This document shows positions 17,283 to 28,023 of a DNA stretch of 64,000 nt, one piece after another; position 1 is the stretch's first letter; each line of letters starts with the position of its first letter. Position numbers and translations under genes: made by a program. The DNA lies in the NCBI RefSeq assembly GCF_039536205.1, contig NZ_BAAAYL010000001.1:6572001-6636000 (forward strand). Direction: 5' to 3'. Origin of the DNA: Streptomyces sannanensis (lineage in GTDB: Bacteria > Actinomycetota > Actinomycetes > Streptomycetales > Streptomycetaceae). The notes under the pieces were generated by a model, which saw only the letters and a list, made by a program, of their open reading frames with translations, did not search any database and had not been told where the DNA came from.

Positions 17283-17849
17283 ATGACCTCTCCGATCGCG
17301 GCCACGCCCACCGCCCCCCGGACCACCCGACGCCTCGGCGCGCTCGTGGACGAGATACGCGAGGCGGTGGGGCGGGGGCTGCCACCGGAACTGACCGCCT
17401 ATCTGGTGGGTGAGCGGCTGGCTCCGTACCTCGGCGCGGAGGATCTGCTCACCGAGGAGCAGTGCCAGGGGGACCCCGAGCGCTACCGCCAGCACATTCT
17501 GCACGCCGAGCGGGACGGCAGCTTCTCCGTGGTGGCGCTGGTCTGGCTGCCGGGGCAGGCGACTTCGGTCCACGACCACGTCTCCTGGTGTGTGACCGGC
17601 GTCCACCGGGGTGAGGAGAGCGAGCGGCGCTACCGGCTGGTCCCGGACGGTACGACGGCCCGTCTGGTCGCCACCGAGGACGTGGTGAACCGTCGGGGCG
17701 ACGTGGCGGCGTTCGCGCCGCCCGGCGACATCCACCGGGTGCGGAACGCCGGCACGTGCACGGCCCAGTCCCTGCACATCTACGGCGCAGACATCTCCCG
17801 TCTGGGCACCAGCGTCCGGCGTGTGTACGAACTGCCGGCCGACCGGTGA
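17283..17849 (+). CDS. Cysteine dioxygenase family protein
   Basis: The 188-residue cupin has the bacterial cysteine dioxygenase pattern: VHDHVSWCVTGVHRGEESER with the two metal His and the Cys that can form a Cys-Tyr crosslink, and a third His in PPGDIHRVRN. It should oxidise L-cysteine to cysteine sulfinate with O2 and Fe(II). The stop overlaps the start of the next gene, a YeiH-type exporter, by one base, so the two are probably one functional unit for disposal of cysteine sulfur. Confidence 0.85.
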   Translation: MTSPIAATPTAPRTTRRLGALVDEIREAVGRGLPPELTAYLVGERLAPYLGAEDLLTEEQCQGDPERYRQHILHAERDGSFSVVALVWLPGQATSVHDHVSWCVTGVHRGEESERRYRLVPDGTTARLVATEDVVNRRGDVAAFAPPGDIHRVRNAGTCTAQSLHIYGADISRLGTSVRRVYELPADR

Positions 17850-18889
17850 TGGTGCTCACCGGCTCACGCACCCGTCCTGTGACGGCACACCGCAAGCCGC
17901 CCGTCCCGCGCAGTGCTCCCGGGCTCGCGCTGGCCGCCGCCGGGGTCGGTGCTGCATGGCTCGTCCACACGGCCGTCCCCGCGGTGCCGATGCTCACCGC
18001 CGCGGTCGTGCTGGGCATCGCCGCCGCGCACACCCCCTGGCTGCGCGTGCGGGTGCGCGGCGGCTGCCGCCCCGGCCTGTCCCTCGCCGCCAAGCGGCTG
18101 ATGCGGATCGGGATCGTCCTGCTCGGCCTGAAACTGAGCCTGGGGGATGTGCTGGGGCTCGGCTGGTCGACCGTCGCGATGGTGCTGGCCGTGGTGGCCG
18201 CGACCCTCTGGGGCACCTGGTGGCTGGGTCGGCGGCTGGGGCTGCCCGGCGGCCGGCCGTTGCTGATCGCCTCCGGGTACGCCATCTGCGGGGCGTCCGC
18301 CATCGGCGCGGTGAGCGCCGTCCACGACAGCGAGGAGGACGACGTCGTCACCTCGGTCGCCCTGGTGACCCTGTGCGGCACGCTGGCCATCGCCGTACTG
18401 CCCTTGCTGCACGGCCCGCTGGGCCTGTCCGACGTCCAGTTCGGACGCTGGGTGGGCGCGAGCGTCCACGACGTCGGCCAGGTGGTGGCCACCGCCCAGA
18501 CCGCCGGGCCCGGCGCGCTGGGCGAGGCCGTGCTGGTCAAACTCATACGCGTGGCCCTGCTTGCCCCGCTGGTCGCGGCCCTCGCGGTGACAGCCCGCCG
18601 ACGTGGCCGCACAGCCCGAGCCGCCGGACGCCCGCCGATCATCCCCCTGTTCGTCGCGGGTTTCCTCGCCATGGTCGCCCTCCGCACCACCGGAGTGCTT
18701 CCCGACCCGGTGCTGTCGGCCGCCGGGACAGCGCAGGAACTGCTGCTCGCGGCCGCCCTCTTCGGCCTCGGGAGCGCCGTCCATCTGCCCTCCCTGACCC
18801 GTACCGGATTGCGCGTCGCGACGCTCGGCCTCACCGCCTGGGTGATCGTCGCCGCTGCGTCCTACGCGGGCGTCCTGCTGACGACATAG
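17849..18889 (+). CDS. YeiH/UPF0324 family putative sulfate (sulfite) exporter
   Basis: The 346-residue protein has about ten membrane helices and family hallmarks: RIGIVLLGLKLSLGDVL, SGYAICGASAIGAVSAV, and VGASVHDVGQVVATAQ. YeiH proteins are annotated as putative sulfate exporters on limited evidence. The one-base overlap with cysteine dioxygenase suggests the exported compound is a product of cysteine sulfinate breakdown such as sulfite or sulfate. The ATG at 17849 is used. Confidence 0.82.
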   Translation: MVLTGSRTRPVTAHRKPPVPRSAPGLALAAAGVGAAWLVHTAVPAVPMLTAAVVLGIAAAHTPWLRVRVRGGCRPGLSLAAKRLMRIGIVLLGLKLSLGDVLGLGWSTVAMVLAVVAATLWGTWWLGRRLGLPGGRPLLIASGYAICGASAIGAVSAVHDSEEDDVVTSVALVTLCGTLAIAVLPLLHGPLGLSDVQFGRWVGASVHDVGQVVATAQTAGPGALGEAVLVKLIRVALLAPLVAALAVTARRRGRTARAAGRPPIIPLFVAGFLAMVALRTTGVLPDPVLSAAGTAQELLLAAALFGLGSAVHLPSLTRTGLRVATLGLTAWVIVAAASYAGVLLTT

Positions 18890-18913
18890 GGCCGTTCGGG
18901 TGGTGCACACGTC

Positions 18914-18958
18914 GTTCACCCGGGCCGCGCCCGTGAACTGCACGGCACGCGGCTAGGG
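18914..18958 (+). promoter_or_regulatory. Leaderless promoter with upstream GTTCAC...GTGAAC palindrome
   Basis: TAGGGT at 18953-18958 lies 7 bases before the GTG at 18966, the spacing of a leaderless Streptomyces promoter. Upstream, GTTCAC at 18914 and GTGAAC at 18933-18938 form an inverted repeat with further GGGC/GCCC symmetry inside. This could be an operator near the -35 region. Confidence 0.4.
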
Positions 18959-18965
18959 TCACGGC

Positions 18966-19388
18966 GTGGTCACGGCCCGGCCTTCTGTCTGTGCGTCGCG
19001 GACCCGCCTCATCCCGGCGGCTCCGTGGCGACTGCTGTGGCTGCCGGTTCTCCTCTGCGGGCTGCTGTACACCCATGGCCTCGGCGGGGAGAGCGTCACC
19101 GGCCACCTGGCGGGCGGCGTGGCCGTGACCTCTCCGGTCTCTCCCCGGACCGTCACCGAGAGGCACGCCCCGTTGCCCGGTCATCACGGCGGCGGTGAGG
19201 AGTCCCATCCGGACGAGGAGTGCGTGTCCGCCCAGCCGCCGGCCGGCCCCGGCCCGGCCGCGCACTGCGCGTCCCGCCCGGTCGCCGTTTCCTCGGCCGA
19301 CCTGCACTTCCATGTCTTCGTACCGCCGTCGGCCGGCGGCGGACCGATGCCCCCGCCACCGTCGGCTCCGACGGCCCTGCGTATTTAG
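18966..19388 (+). CDS. Small His-rich membrane/secreted protein (DUF6153-like)
   Basis: The 140-residue protein has one N-terminal hydrophobic segment (LLWLPVLLCGLLYTHGLG), then a His/Gly/Glu-rich region (GHHGGGEESHPDEEC), a Cys pair separated by about 22 residues, and a His-rich stretch (ADLHFHVFVPP). Small Streptomyces proteins of this layout are grouped as DUF6153, and I place it there tentatively. The His clusters suggest metal binding at the outer face. A similar protein follows directly, so the pair probably arose by duplication. Confidence 0.6.
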   Translation: MVTARPSVCASRTRLIPAAPWRLLWLPVLLCGLLYTHGLGGESVTGHLAGGVAVTSPVSPRTVTERHAPLPGHHGGGEESHPDEECVSAQPPAGPGPAAHCASRPVAVSSADLHFHVFVPPSAGGGPMPPPPSAPTALRI

Positions 19389-19464
19389 ACCCGGCGTCCT
19401 CCGAACCTGTCCGCCGCCTGCCGCACGCCCGGAACGGGCGTCGCGGCCGCCATTCGGAGTACTT

Positions 19465-19824
19465 GTGACGCCCACATCCCTGGTACGTGGCCCATGGCTG
19501 CCTCTGCTCGTCGGTGGCCTTCTGCTGCTGACCCTCCACTGCCTTGTCACGGGGCACGAAGCAGAACACCTTCACCCCCCGGCCTCCATGACGGACCGTC
19601 ATCAGTCCCGGCACGAGTGCGGGCACTCCGTCCTCGCCCTGGTGACCGACACTGCCGCAGCGCGCCAGGGAGCCGGCCGCGGTGGCGGACCGAAGGGGTC
19701 CCCTGCGGTCGGGGACCCCGCGTCGGCCGCGCCGTCGGCGCGGCCCCTTGCCGCCGGCTTCCCCTGGCGCGTCGCGCGCACCGGCAGGGAAACCCTTGCT
19801 CGCGTCTGCCGGTGGCGGACGTAG
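19465..19824 (+). CDS. Small His-rich membrane/secreted protein, sibling of the preceding gene
   Basis: The 119-residue product starts at GTG 19465 (MTPTSLVRGPWLPLLVGGLL), has one hydrophobic segment (WLPLLVGGLLLLTLHCLV), then GHEAEHLHPP and DRHQSRHECGHS, followed by an Arg/Gly-rich tail. Its order of features (helix, His cluster, Cys-Gly-His) mirrors the gene before it. It lies 60 bp upstream of a cysteine-synthase-like gene. Function unknown; metal binding is an inference from composition. Confidence 0.55.
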   Translation: MTPTSLVRGPWLPLLVGGLLLLTLHCLVTGHEAEHLHPPASMTDRHQSRHECGHSVLALVTDTAAARQGAGRGGGPKGSPAVGDPASAAPSARPLAAGFPWRVARTGRETLARVCRWRT

Positions 19825-19884
19825 ATCTCGTCGGCCCCACCGGCGAGAACTACCTCCCACCTGCACATCGAGCGAGAGCGAACC

Positions 19885-20982
19885 ATGAATCGTCCGACGA
19901 TCAATGACGTCACCTCCGTCGGTTCCGGACTCCCCGGACTGGTCGGGGACACCCCGCTGCTGAGGGTGTCGGAGCCCCTCACCCCGGCCGGCCGCGGCTT
20001 TTGGGCCAAGTTGGAGGGCTTCAACCCCGGAGGCATCAAGGACCGGCCCGCCCTGCACATGGTCGAACGGGCCCGTGCCCGCGGCGAACTGCGCCCCGGC
20101 GGGACGATCATCGAGTCCACCAGCGGAACGCTCGGCCTGGGCCTGGCCCTGGCCGGCATGGTCTACGGCCATCCGGTCATCCTGGTCACGGATCCGGGCC
20201 TCGAACCGTCCATGGCCCAGCTGCTGAGGGCGTACGGCGCCCGGGTCGACATCGTCACCGAACCGCACCCGGGCGGCGGCTGGCAGCAGGCCCGCCGCGA
20301 CCGAGTGGCCCAACTGCGCGAGCGGCACCCCGGCTCCTGGTGTCCCGACCAGTACGGCAACCCCGACAACGTCGCCGCCTACACCGCGCTGGCCCTGGAA
20401 CTCGCCACGGAACTGCGCCATGTCGACGTCCTGGTGTGCAGCGTCGGCACCGGCGGCCATTCCGCGGGCATCTTCCGCGTACTGCGCCAGTTCTGTCCCG
20501 AGTTGAAGCTGGTCGGCGTCGACACCGTCGGCTCCATCATCTTCGGGCAGCCCGCCCGCTCCCGGCTGATGCGCGGCCTGGGGTCGAGCATCCATCCGCG
20601 CAACGTCGCCCACGGTCACTTCTCCGAGGTGCACTGGGTGGCCCCGGCCGAGGCCGTGTGGACCTGCCGTCGGCTGGCCGCCTCCCACTACGCCACCGGC
20701 GGTTGGAGTGTGGGCGCGGTCGCCCTGGTGGCCGGCTGGCTGGCCCGTACACTGTCGGCCGACACCCGTATCGTGGCGGTCTTCCCCGACGGGCCGCAGC
20801 GCTATCTGGGCACCGTGTACGACGACGAGTACTGCGCCGGCCACGGCCTGCTCGAAGGCCCGCCGGCCACGGAACCCGAGGTGATCGGCCGTCCCGACGA
20901 GAAGGAAGTCACCTGCTGGACGCGGTGCACGACGGTCGTCGACCCGGTCGCCGTCGCCTCCGGGAGCGGGGTGCGGCGGTGA
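19885..20982 (+). CDS. PLP-dependent cysteine-synthase-family enzyme, atypical motifs
   Basis: The 365-residue fold-type II PLP protein resembles CysK/CBS/SbnA. The PLP lysine lies in [12 protein letters not shown], one residue shorter than the usual NPGGSVKDR. The substrate loop reads [11 protein letters not shown] where CysK has TSGNTG, so the usual Asn is replaced. The glycine loop is [11 protein letters not shown]. These changes suggest a substrate other than O-acetylserine plus sulfide. A C-terminal extension of ~50 residues contains several Cys. The stop overlaps the MFS gene start (GTGA), so enzyme and transporter are coupled. Confidence 0.82.
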   Translation: MNRPTINDVTSVGSGLPGLVGDTPLLRVSEPLTPAGRGFWAKLEGFNPGGIKDRPALHMVERARARGELRPGGTIIESTSGTLGLGLALAGMVYGHPVILVTDPGLEPSMAQLLRAYGARVDIVTEPHPGGGWQQARRDRVAQLRERHPGSWCPDQYGNPDNVAAYTALALELATELRHVDVLVCSVGTGGHSAGIFRVLRQFCPELKLVGVDTVGSIIFGQPARSRLMRGLGSSIHPRNVAHGHFSEVHWVAPAEAVWTCRRLAASHYATGGWSVGAVALVAGWLARTLSADTRIVAVFPDGPQRYLGTVYDDEYCAGHGLLEGPPATEPEVIGRPDEKEVTCWTRCTTVVDPVAVASGSGVRR

Positions 20983-22268
20983 GGAATCCTCTTGCCGGTG
21001 CGCGCTCCTTCGACCGCAGCGTGCGGTTGCTGATGGTCAATCAGTTCACCATCAATCTCGGCTTCTACATGCTCATGCCCTATCTCGCCCAGCACCTGGC
21101 CGGGACACTCGGACTCGCCGCCTGGACGGTCGGCCTCATCCTGGGCGTACGCAACTTCAGCCAGCAGGGGATGTTCTTCTTCGGCGGCACGCTCGCCGAC
21201 CGATTCGGCTACAAGCCGATGATCATCACCGGTCTGATGCTGCGCATCGTCGGATTCGCGGTGCTGGGGCTCGTCGACTCGCTGCCCGCGCTGCTGGCCG
21301 CCTCGGCAGCCACCGGGCTGGCTGGAGCGCTGTTCAACCCCGCGGTGCGCGCCTATCTGGCCCATGGCGCCGGTGAACGGCGGGTCGAGGCGTTCGCGCT
21401 GTTCAACGTCTTCTACCAGGCCGGGATCCTGCTCGGGCCGCTGTTCGGCGTGGTGCTCACCGGGATCGGCTTCCGGCTGACCTGCCTGGTGGCCGCCGGT
21501 GTGTTCGCCGTGCTGTCGGCCGTACAGGTGCGGGCCCTGCCGGCCCGTACTCCGGTGGCCCGGGACGACAGGTCCCTGACCTCGGTGCTGTCGCAGTGGC
21601 GCACAGTGGTGGTCAACCGGCCGTTCCTGCTCTTCTCGGTCGCGATGATCGGCTCGTATGCGCTGTCCTTCCAGGTGTATCTGGCCCTCCCGCTCGAAGT
21701 CCGGCGGGTGGCCGGGGACGAGCAGGCCGGCACCGTGGGGATCGGGGTGGTGTTCGCCGTCTCGGGTCTGGTCACGATCCTCGGCCAGACCCGGCTGACT
21801 GCCTGGTGCAGACAACACCTCGGTGCGGGCAGGTCGCTGGTGGCCGGGCTCGCCGCACTGGGCGCGGCGTTCCTGCCGCCGCTCGCGGCCACCACGATTG
21901 CGGTGCCCCCGCAGGGCCCCGCCCGCTGGATGGTCGCGGTCGTGCCTCCGCTGTTGTCGGCGCTGCTGCTGACCCTGGGGACCATGCTCGCCTATCCGTT
22001 CGAGATGGACACGATCGTGGCTCTCGCCCAGGATCGTTACGTCGCCACGCACTACGGCCTCTACAACACCATCTGCGGCATCGGGATCACCGCCGGGAAC
22101 CTGCTGACCGGTGCGGCTCTGGACGCGGCCCGTTCGATCGGGGCACCGGCCCTGCCCTGGGCGGCGCTCGCCGCCCTCGGCGGCGGTTGCGCGCTGGCCG
22201 TGCTCGGCCTGCACCGCACCGGCCGTCTCGCCCCGGCCCCGCCCGGGCCCCGGCCCGCGCCCGCCTGA
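20979..22268 (+). CDS. MFS transporter
   Basis: The 429-residue protein has about twelve membrane helices and the MFS loop [14 protein letters not shown] after helix 2. An Asn/Gln-rich first helix ([20 protein letters not shown]) is typical of the MdtH-like export subgroup. It probably exports the product of the overlapping PLP enzyme or a related amino acid. The GTG at 20979 overlaps the upstream stop by 4 bases. The larger frame from 20001 is a shadow of the PLP gene and is rejected. Confidence 0.85.
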   Translation: MRNPLAGARSFDRSVRLLMVNQFTINLGFYMLMPYLAQHLAGTLGLAAWTVGLILGVRNFSQQGMFFFGGTLADRFGYKPMIITGLMLRIVGFAVLGLVDSLPALLAASAATGLAGALFNPAVRAYLAHGAGERRVEAFALFNVFYQAGILLGPLFGVVLTGIGFRLTCLVAAGVFAVLSAVQVRALPARTPVARDDRSLTSVLSQWRTVVVNRPFLLFSVAMIGSYALSFQVYLALPLEVRRVAGDEQAGTVGIGVVFAVSGLVTILGQTRLTAWCRQHLGAGRSLVAGLAALGAAFLPPLAATTIAVPPQGPARWMVAVVPPLLSALLLTLGTMLAYPFEMDTIVALAQDRYVATHYGLYNTICGIGITAGNLLTGAALDAARSIGAPALPWAALAALGGGCALAVLGLHRTGRLAPAPPGPRPAPA

Positions 22269-22276
22269 GCCACCGG

Positions 22277-22306
22277 GGGGCGGGCACCTTCCGGGGCGCC
22301 CGCCCC
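22277..22306 (+). terminator. Hairpin after MFS gene
   Basis: GGGGCGGGC and GCCCGCCCC form a 9-bp perfect stem with a 12-base loop, 8 bases after the MFS stop codon. It probably ends the PLP enzyme-MFS transcript. Confidence 0.5.
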
Positions 22307-22389
22307 GTTCAGGGCGTGGCGGCCCCGGACCGGGGCAAACAGGACAGATGATGAAAAGAAGACATCCCCAGCCCGAGGAGTAGATCGAC

Positions 22390-22776
22390 GTGACCACCAA
22401 CAGCCCGGGGCAGGGCTCCGGCCGGCCCGATACGCAGGTCACGGTCCAGCTCAGTGACTGCGCCATGGACGACGCCCGAGCGGTCTTCGACGCACTCGGC
22501 CAGGCCTTCGCTCCTGAGGCGGCCTCAGGCGCACGGCCCGCGCCGGGCGGCCGGGCCACCCCCACCGTGTGGATCACGACCTTCGACGTCGCGACCCCAC
22601 AGGGCGAGACCCGCCCCGCGCAACTGACCGCTCCGGTCACAGCACTGCTCACCGGCGACCATGGCGCCGTGGCCCGGGTGAAGCACGCCCTCGACGAGAT
22701 GTTCACCGTACGTGCCATCGGAACGTCCTCCGGCGAGCACGAGATGGATCTCCGCCTACTGCTCGAGCAGAGCTGA
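22390..22776 (+). CDS. Hypothetical protein, 128 residues
   Basis: I do not recognise the family. The protein is soluble and mixed alpha/beta in pattern: TQVTVQLSDCAMDDARAVFD at the N-terminus, TPTVWITTFDV in the middle, then a TAPVTALLTGDHGAVARVKH helix and an acidic end. GC bias at third positions is strong and GAGGAG lies 9 bases before the GTG start, so the gene looks real. No operon partner is evident. Confidence 0.65.
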   Translation: MTTNSPGQGSGRPDTQVTVQLSDCAMDDARAVFDALGQAFAPEAASGARPAPGGRATPTVWITTFDVATPQGETRPAQLTAPVTALLTGDHGAVARVKHALDEMFTVRAIGTSSGEHEMDLRLLLEQS

Positions 22777-22875
22777 ATTCGGCGCCCGGGCGGCGATCGG
22801 GCCCGCGGATGCACTCTCTCCCCCACGGGTCGATACTGAGAGTGATGGGGATCGGTGCGCTGCGCGGGAGGCGCG

Positions 22876-22948
22876 ATGCGGCCCAGGATCGTCTGTGTCC
22901 ACGGCAACGGGAACAAGGTCCGTCCGCGTGTTCGCGGAGGAGGCGTGA
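22876..22948 (+). pseudogene. Possible remnant of an alpha/beta-hydrolase gene
   Basis: ATG 22876 begins MRPRIVCVHGNGNK, the usual opening of hydrolases with an HGxGN oxyanion loop. The frame then runs out of phase, and in the +1 frame a tail VRVFAEEA ends in TGA at 22946-22948, two bases before the protease gene starts. This looks like the two ends of a hydrolase gene left after a large internal deletion. The call rests on a very short match. Confidence 0.25.
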
Positions 22949-22949
22949 G

Positions 22950-24011
22950 ATGCCGAAGAGGTCACCCGTGGCGACCCGCCCCGAGCAGATCTTCGCGGAC
23001 CTGCGCGACGTCGCCCGGCGTGTGCGTATCGCCCTGTCCGAGGAGATGGCCGAATCCGCGGAGGAACTTCCCCATGACGCGGCCCCCGCCCGGCAGGTCG
23101 GCCACTTCGCCCAACTGGAACGGGCCCGGGTGCTGGCGGCCGGCGTCAGCGGACTCGACAAACTGGCCGACGGCCGGGCGGACCGGATGAGCGACGAAGA
23201 GTACTTCGGGGTCGAGGCCGTCGTGCTGTTCGAGGGCAGACCCGCCATCCCGATCCAGGGCCGTGACTTCGCACCGCAGCAGGGCGACTGGTCGGTGCTG
23301 AACGTCCACCGGGCCGCCATCCGGGAATCGATCGGCCGGGTCGGCCGGATCGAGGTCACGGGGCACCCCGGCCTGGACTGGGCCGGTACCGCCTTCCTCG
23401 TCGGTCCCGAAGCCGTCATGACGAACCGTCATGTCGCTGTGGAGTTCGCGCGGGCCGACGGAAACGGCGGCTGGACCTTCCGGGAGGGCATCAGCGCCCG
23501 GGTCGACACGGCCGAGGAGGTCGGCGGCGAACCGGGCGACGGCCCGCCGGAGTTCGACATCACCGACGTGCTCGGCATCCACCAGGACGTCGACATGGCA
23601 CTGCTCCGCGTCGCCCCGGCATCCGGCACCAACCCGCTGCCCACCCCGCTGGCCGTGGCTGCCGAGCCGCCAGCCGATGTCGCCGGGCGCCGGGTGTATC
23701 TCATCGGCTACCCCGCGTGGGACGGTCGTCGCAATGAACCGGAGTCCATGCGCAGGATCTTCATGGACGTCTACAACGTGAAACGCCTCCAGCCCGGCAC
23801 CGCGACCGAGCTGGTGCCGGACCGGCTCGTCGTCAAGCACGACTGCTCCACCCTGGGCAGCAACAGCGGTTCCCCCGTCATCGACCTCACCGACCACCGC
23901 GTCCTCGGTCTCCACTTCGGCGGCCGCTATCGCGTCGGCAACTTCGCCGTACCGCTGTGGCAGCTGGTGGACGATCCGCTGCTGCGCCGCGCCCGGGTCA
24001 ACTTCGTCTGA
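22950..24011 (+). CDS. Trypsin-like serine protease domain protein (cytoplasmic type)
   Basis: The 353-residue protein has an N-terminal helical part (~1-125) and a trypsin-like fold with the triad His161 (VMTNRHVAVEF), Asp215 (HQDVDMALLRV) and Ser308 (SNSGSPVIDL). No signal peptide is present, so it probably acts inside the cell; related proteases are often part of conflict or stress systems. The ATG at 22950 has GGAGGAGG 7 bases before it. A cupin gene follows 23 bases later. Confidence 0.8.
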   Translation: MPKRSPVATRPEQIFADLRDVARRVRIALSEEMAESAEELPHDAAPARQVGHFAQLERARVLAAGVSGLDKLADGRADRMSDEEYFGVEAVVLFEGRPAIPIQGRDFAPQQGDWSVLNVHRAAIRESIGRVGRIEVTGHPGLDWAGTAFLVGPEAVMTNRHVAVEFARADGNGGWTFREGISARVDTAEEVGGEPGDGPPEFDITDVLGIHQDVDMALLRVAPASGTNPLPTPLAVAAEPPADVAGRRVYLIGYPAWDGRRNEPESMRRIFMDVYNVKRLQPGTATELVPDRLVVKHDCSTLGSNSGSPVIDLTDHRVLGLHFGGRYRVGNFAVPLWQLVDDPLLRRARVNFV

Positions 24012-24034
24012 CCGCCAGGAGGAGAGTGGCGACC

Positions 24035-24352
24035 ATGGACGACCTCAATGCCCTGGCCCATGAACACCTTGCGGCGGCCCGCGCCTCCGCGCACGGCCGC
24101 AGCGCGCACCTGGTGCTGCGCCAGGAGCCCTTGCGGCAGAGTGTGATCGCCCTGACGGCGGGCTCCGTGCTGGACGAGCACAACGCCCCGCCCGCGGCGA
24201 GCCTGCAGGTGCTGATCGGCACCGTACGGCTCACCGCGGCGTCCGGCGACGTCCAGCTGGCCCAGGGTGCGCTCCACCCGATCCCGCAGGAACGGCACGG
24301 GCTCAGGGCGGTGGAGGACTCCGTGGTGCTGCTGACCGCGGTCAACGACTGA
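24035..24352 (+). CDS. Small cupin-like protein
   Basis: The 105-residue protein has a cupin-type beta pattern (VIALTAGSVLDEHNAPPAAS, LQVLIGTVRLTA, LAQGALHPIPQERHGLRAVE) with only two His in likely metal positions. It is probably cotranscribed with the protease gene. Either GTG 24026 or ATG 24035 could be the start; the ATG lies 10 bases from GGAGGAG. The 3' end overlaps the convergent NUDIX gene by 11 bases. Confidence 0.7.
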   Translation: MDDLNALAHEHLAAARASAHGRSAHLVLRQEPLRQSVIALTAGSVLDEHNAPPAASLQVLIGTVRLTAASGDVQLAQGALHPIPQERHGLRAVEDSVVLLTAVND

Positions 24353-24803
24353 GGAGCCGGTCCAGGAAGACCGTCTGTGCCGTCACGATCACCGTCCGGG
24401 CCTGTCCGACGGTGAACCACGCCACCCTGTCGAGCTCGGGGAACTCGCGGACGGTGCCCGACCCCTTGGGCCACTCCATGGTGAACGTGCCCGGGACCAC
24501 CAGGTCCGGGTCGAGGTCGTCCTCCACGGCCCACACCGTCACCACCTTGCCGCCTGTCTGGCGCACCTCGCCGAGCGGTGCGTACGGACCGCCGGGCGGC
24601 GGCAGACCGAGCTCCTCCTGGAACTCCCGCAGGGCGGCGTCGAGGGGTTCCTCCTCCGGTCCGTGCTCGCCCTTGGGAATGGACCAGGCGCCGGTCTCGC
24701 GCCGCTCCCAGTACGGCCCGCCCATATGGCCGAGCAGCACGTCGATGTCCCCGTCGGCCGCCCTGCGGAACAGCAGAAGGCCCGCACTGCGCTTCTCAGG
24801 CAT
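24342..24803 (-). CDS. NUDIX hydrolase
   Basis: The 153-residue protein carries a clear Nudix box, GEHGPEEEPLDAALREFQEE followed by LG, and the opening KRSAGLLLFRR. Relatives hydrolyse diadenosine polyphosphates or related nucleoside diphosphate derivatives (the IPKGE motif is shared with Ap4A hydrolase-like proteins). The start at ATG 24803 is chosen because conserved sequence begins there. Divergent from fadH, with an operator-like palindrome between them. Confidence 0.88.
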   Translation of the reverse strand: MPEKRSAGLLLFRRAADGDIDVLLGHMGGPYWERRETGAWSIPKGEHGPEEEPLDAALREFQEELGLPPPGGPYAPLGEVRQTGGKVVTVWAVEDDLDPDLVVPGTFTMEWPKGSGTVREFPELDRVAWFTVGQARTVIVTAQTVFLDRLLSR

Positions 24804-24878
24804 GACGCCCAGTCTGACACCGCGGAGGCCCGGTGCACGCGCGGACAGGAGGTGGCTCCGAAACGGGCCCTGGTCAGC

Positions 24879-26990
<2,112 letters not shown>

Positions 26991-26993
26991 CCG

Positions 26994-27007
26994 TAGGTAC
27001 CTAGGAT
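26994..27007 (+). promoter_or_regulatory. Leaderless promoter of the PadR gene with overlapping palindrome
   Basis: TAGGAT at 27002-27007 ends 6 bases before the ATG at 27014, implying a leaderless transcript. A perfect 10-bp palindrome, TAGGTACCTA (26994-27003), overlaps this -10 element and could serve autoregulation. Confidence 0.5.
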
Positions 27008-27013
27008 GCTCGC

Positions 27014-27607
27014 ATGTCCCTCCCGCACGCGATCCTCACCGCCCTGCTCGAGAAGCCGTCGTCAGGGCTGGAGCTGACCCGCCGGTTCGACAAGTCGATC
27101 GGCTTCTTCTGGCCGGCCACGCACCAGCAGATCTATCGTGAGCTGGGAAAACTGGAGCAGGCGGGGCTCATCCGGGCCCTGCCCTCCGCGCAGCCGACCC
27201 GCGGGCAGAAGAAGGAGTACGAAGTCCTGCCCGCGGGCCGTGCCGAACTCACCTCCTGGGCCTCCGGACCCCAGGATCCCAAACCCGTCCGTGACGCCCT
27301 GCTGCTGCGCATGCGGGCGGCCGCGGTCGTCGGAACGGAGGGGCTGGAGGCCGAGCTCCGCCGCCACCTCGACCTCCACCGGCAGCAACTCGCCCACTAC
27401 GACGCGATCGAGAAGCGCGACTTCCCGCCGGGGAAGGACACCACCGAAAACCGGCTCCGCCACCTCGTGCTGCGTGGTGGCATTCACCTGGAAAGCTTCT
27501 GGATCACCTGGCTGGAAGAGGCACTGACGGAAATCGGCAGGCCGGACGCGCTGCGGCAGCCACCGAGCCCGGGGAGCGACGACCCCGTGAGCCCGTCCGG
27601 CGCTTGA
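27014..27607 (+). CDS. PadR family transcriptional regulator
   Basis: The 197-residue protein has the PadR winged helix (HAILTALLEKPSSGLELTRR, THQQIYRELGKLEQAGLI, GQKKEYEVLPAGRAEL) and a C-terminal Vir-like helical dimer domain. PadR proteins usually repress neighbouring efflux or phenolic-stress genes. It lies 23 bp after fadH and probably regulates fadH and itself. Confidence 0.88.
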   Translation: MSLPHAILTALLEKPSSGLELTRRFDKSIGFFWPATHQQIYRELGKLEQAGLIRALPSAQPTRGQKKEYEVLPAGRAELTSWASGPQDPKPVRDALLLRMRAAAVVGTEGLEAELRRHLDLHRQQLAHYDAIEKRDFPPGKDTTENRLRHLVLRGGIHLESFWITWLEEALTEIGRPDALRQPPSPGSDDPVSPSGA

Positions 27608-27612
27608 GGACC

Positions 27613-28023
27613 TCATAGCTTCCGGTAGTCGTACGCTTCCCGTGCCGCCGCCTCCACCGCATCGATGTCCGCCCCGGCCGACGCTGTGACCACCGCCGCC
27701 ACCGTGCCCTCCACAAAGGGCGCGTCCACCAGCCGTGTCCCGTCCGGGAGTTCACCTCCCTCGGCAAGCAGCGCCTTGACGGTGAGCACCGCACTGCCCA
27801 GATCGGCCAGCACCGCCACCCCCGCACCCCGGTCCACCGTGTGAGCCGCCGCGGCGATCAGCTCCGCGCTTGTGCCGAATCCGCCGTCGGGCGTACCGCC
27901 GGCCGTCGCCACCGGTGCAGTGGCTCCGCCGCCCGCGAGAGCCCGCGCCATGTCGGCGACGGCCTCGGCGAGCTGCCCACTGTGGGACACCAGCACGATT
28001 CCGACCGCTTTCTCCGCGCTCAT
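27613..28023 (-). CDS. dhaM: Dihydroxyacetone kinase phosphotransfer subunit DhaM
   Basis: The 136-residue EIIA-mannose-like domain has VGIVLVSHSGQLAEAVADM with the phosphorylatable His, and VAVLADLGSAVLTVKALL. It transfers phosphate from HPr (PTS) to the ADP bound in DhaL. This is the single-domain form without fused HPr and EI parts. It is last in the dhaKLM operon; its ATG overlaps the dhaL stop (ATGA). Confidence 0.9.
   Translation of the reverse strand: MSAEKAVGIVLVSHSGQLAEAVADMARALAGGGATAPVATAGGTPDGGFGTSAELIAAAAHTVDRGAGVAVLADLGSAVLTVKALLAEGGELPDGTRLVDAPFVEGTVAAVVTASAGADIDAVEAAAREAYDYRKL

Noticed and set aside
20001..20978. An N-terminal extension of the MFS protein by 326 residues
   Set aside because: It overlaps the PLP enzyme in another frame; the GTG at 20979 with a GTGA overlap and GGGAG site is the natural start.
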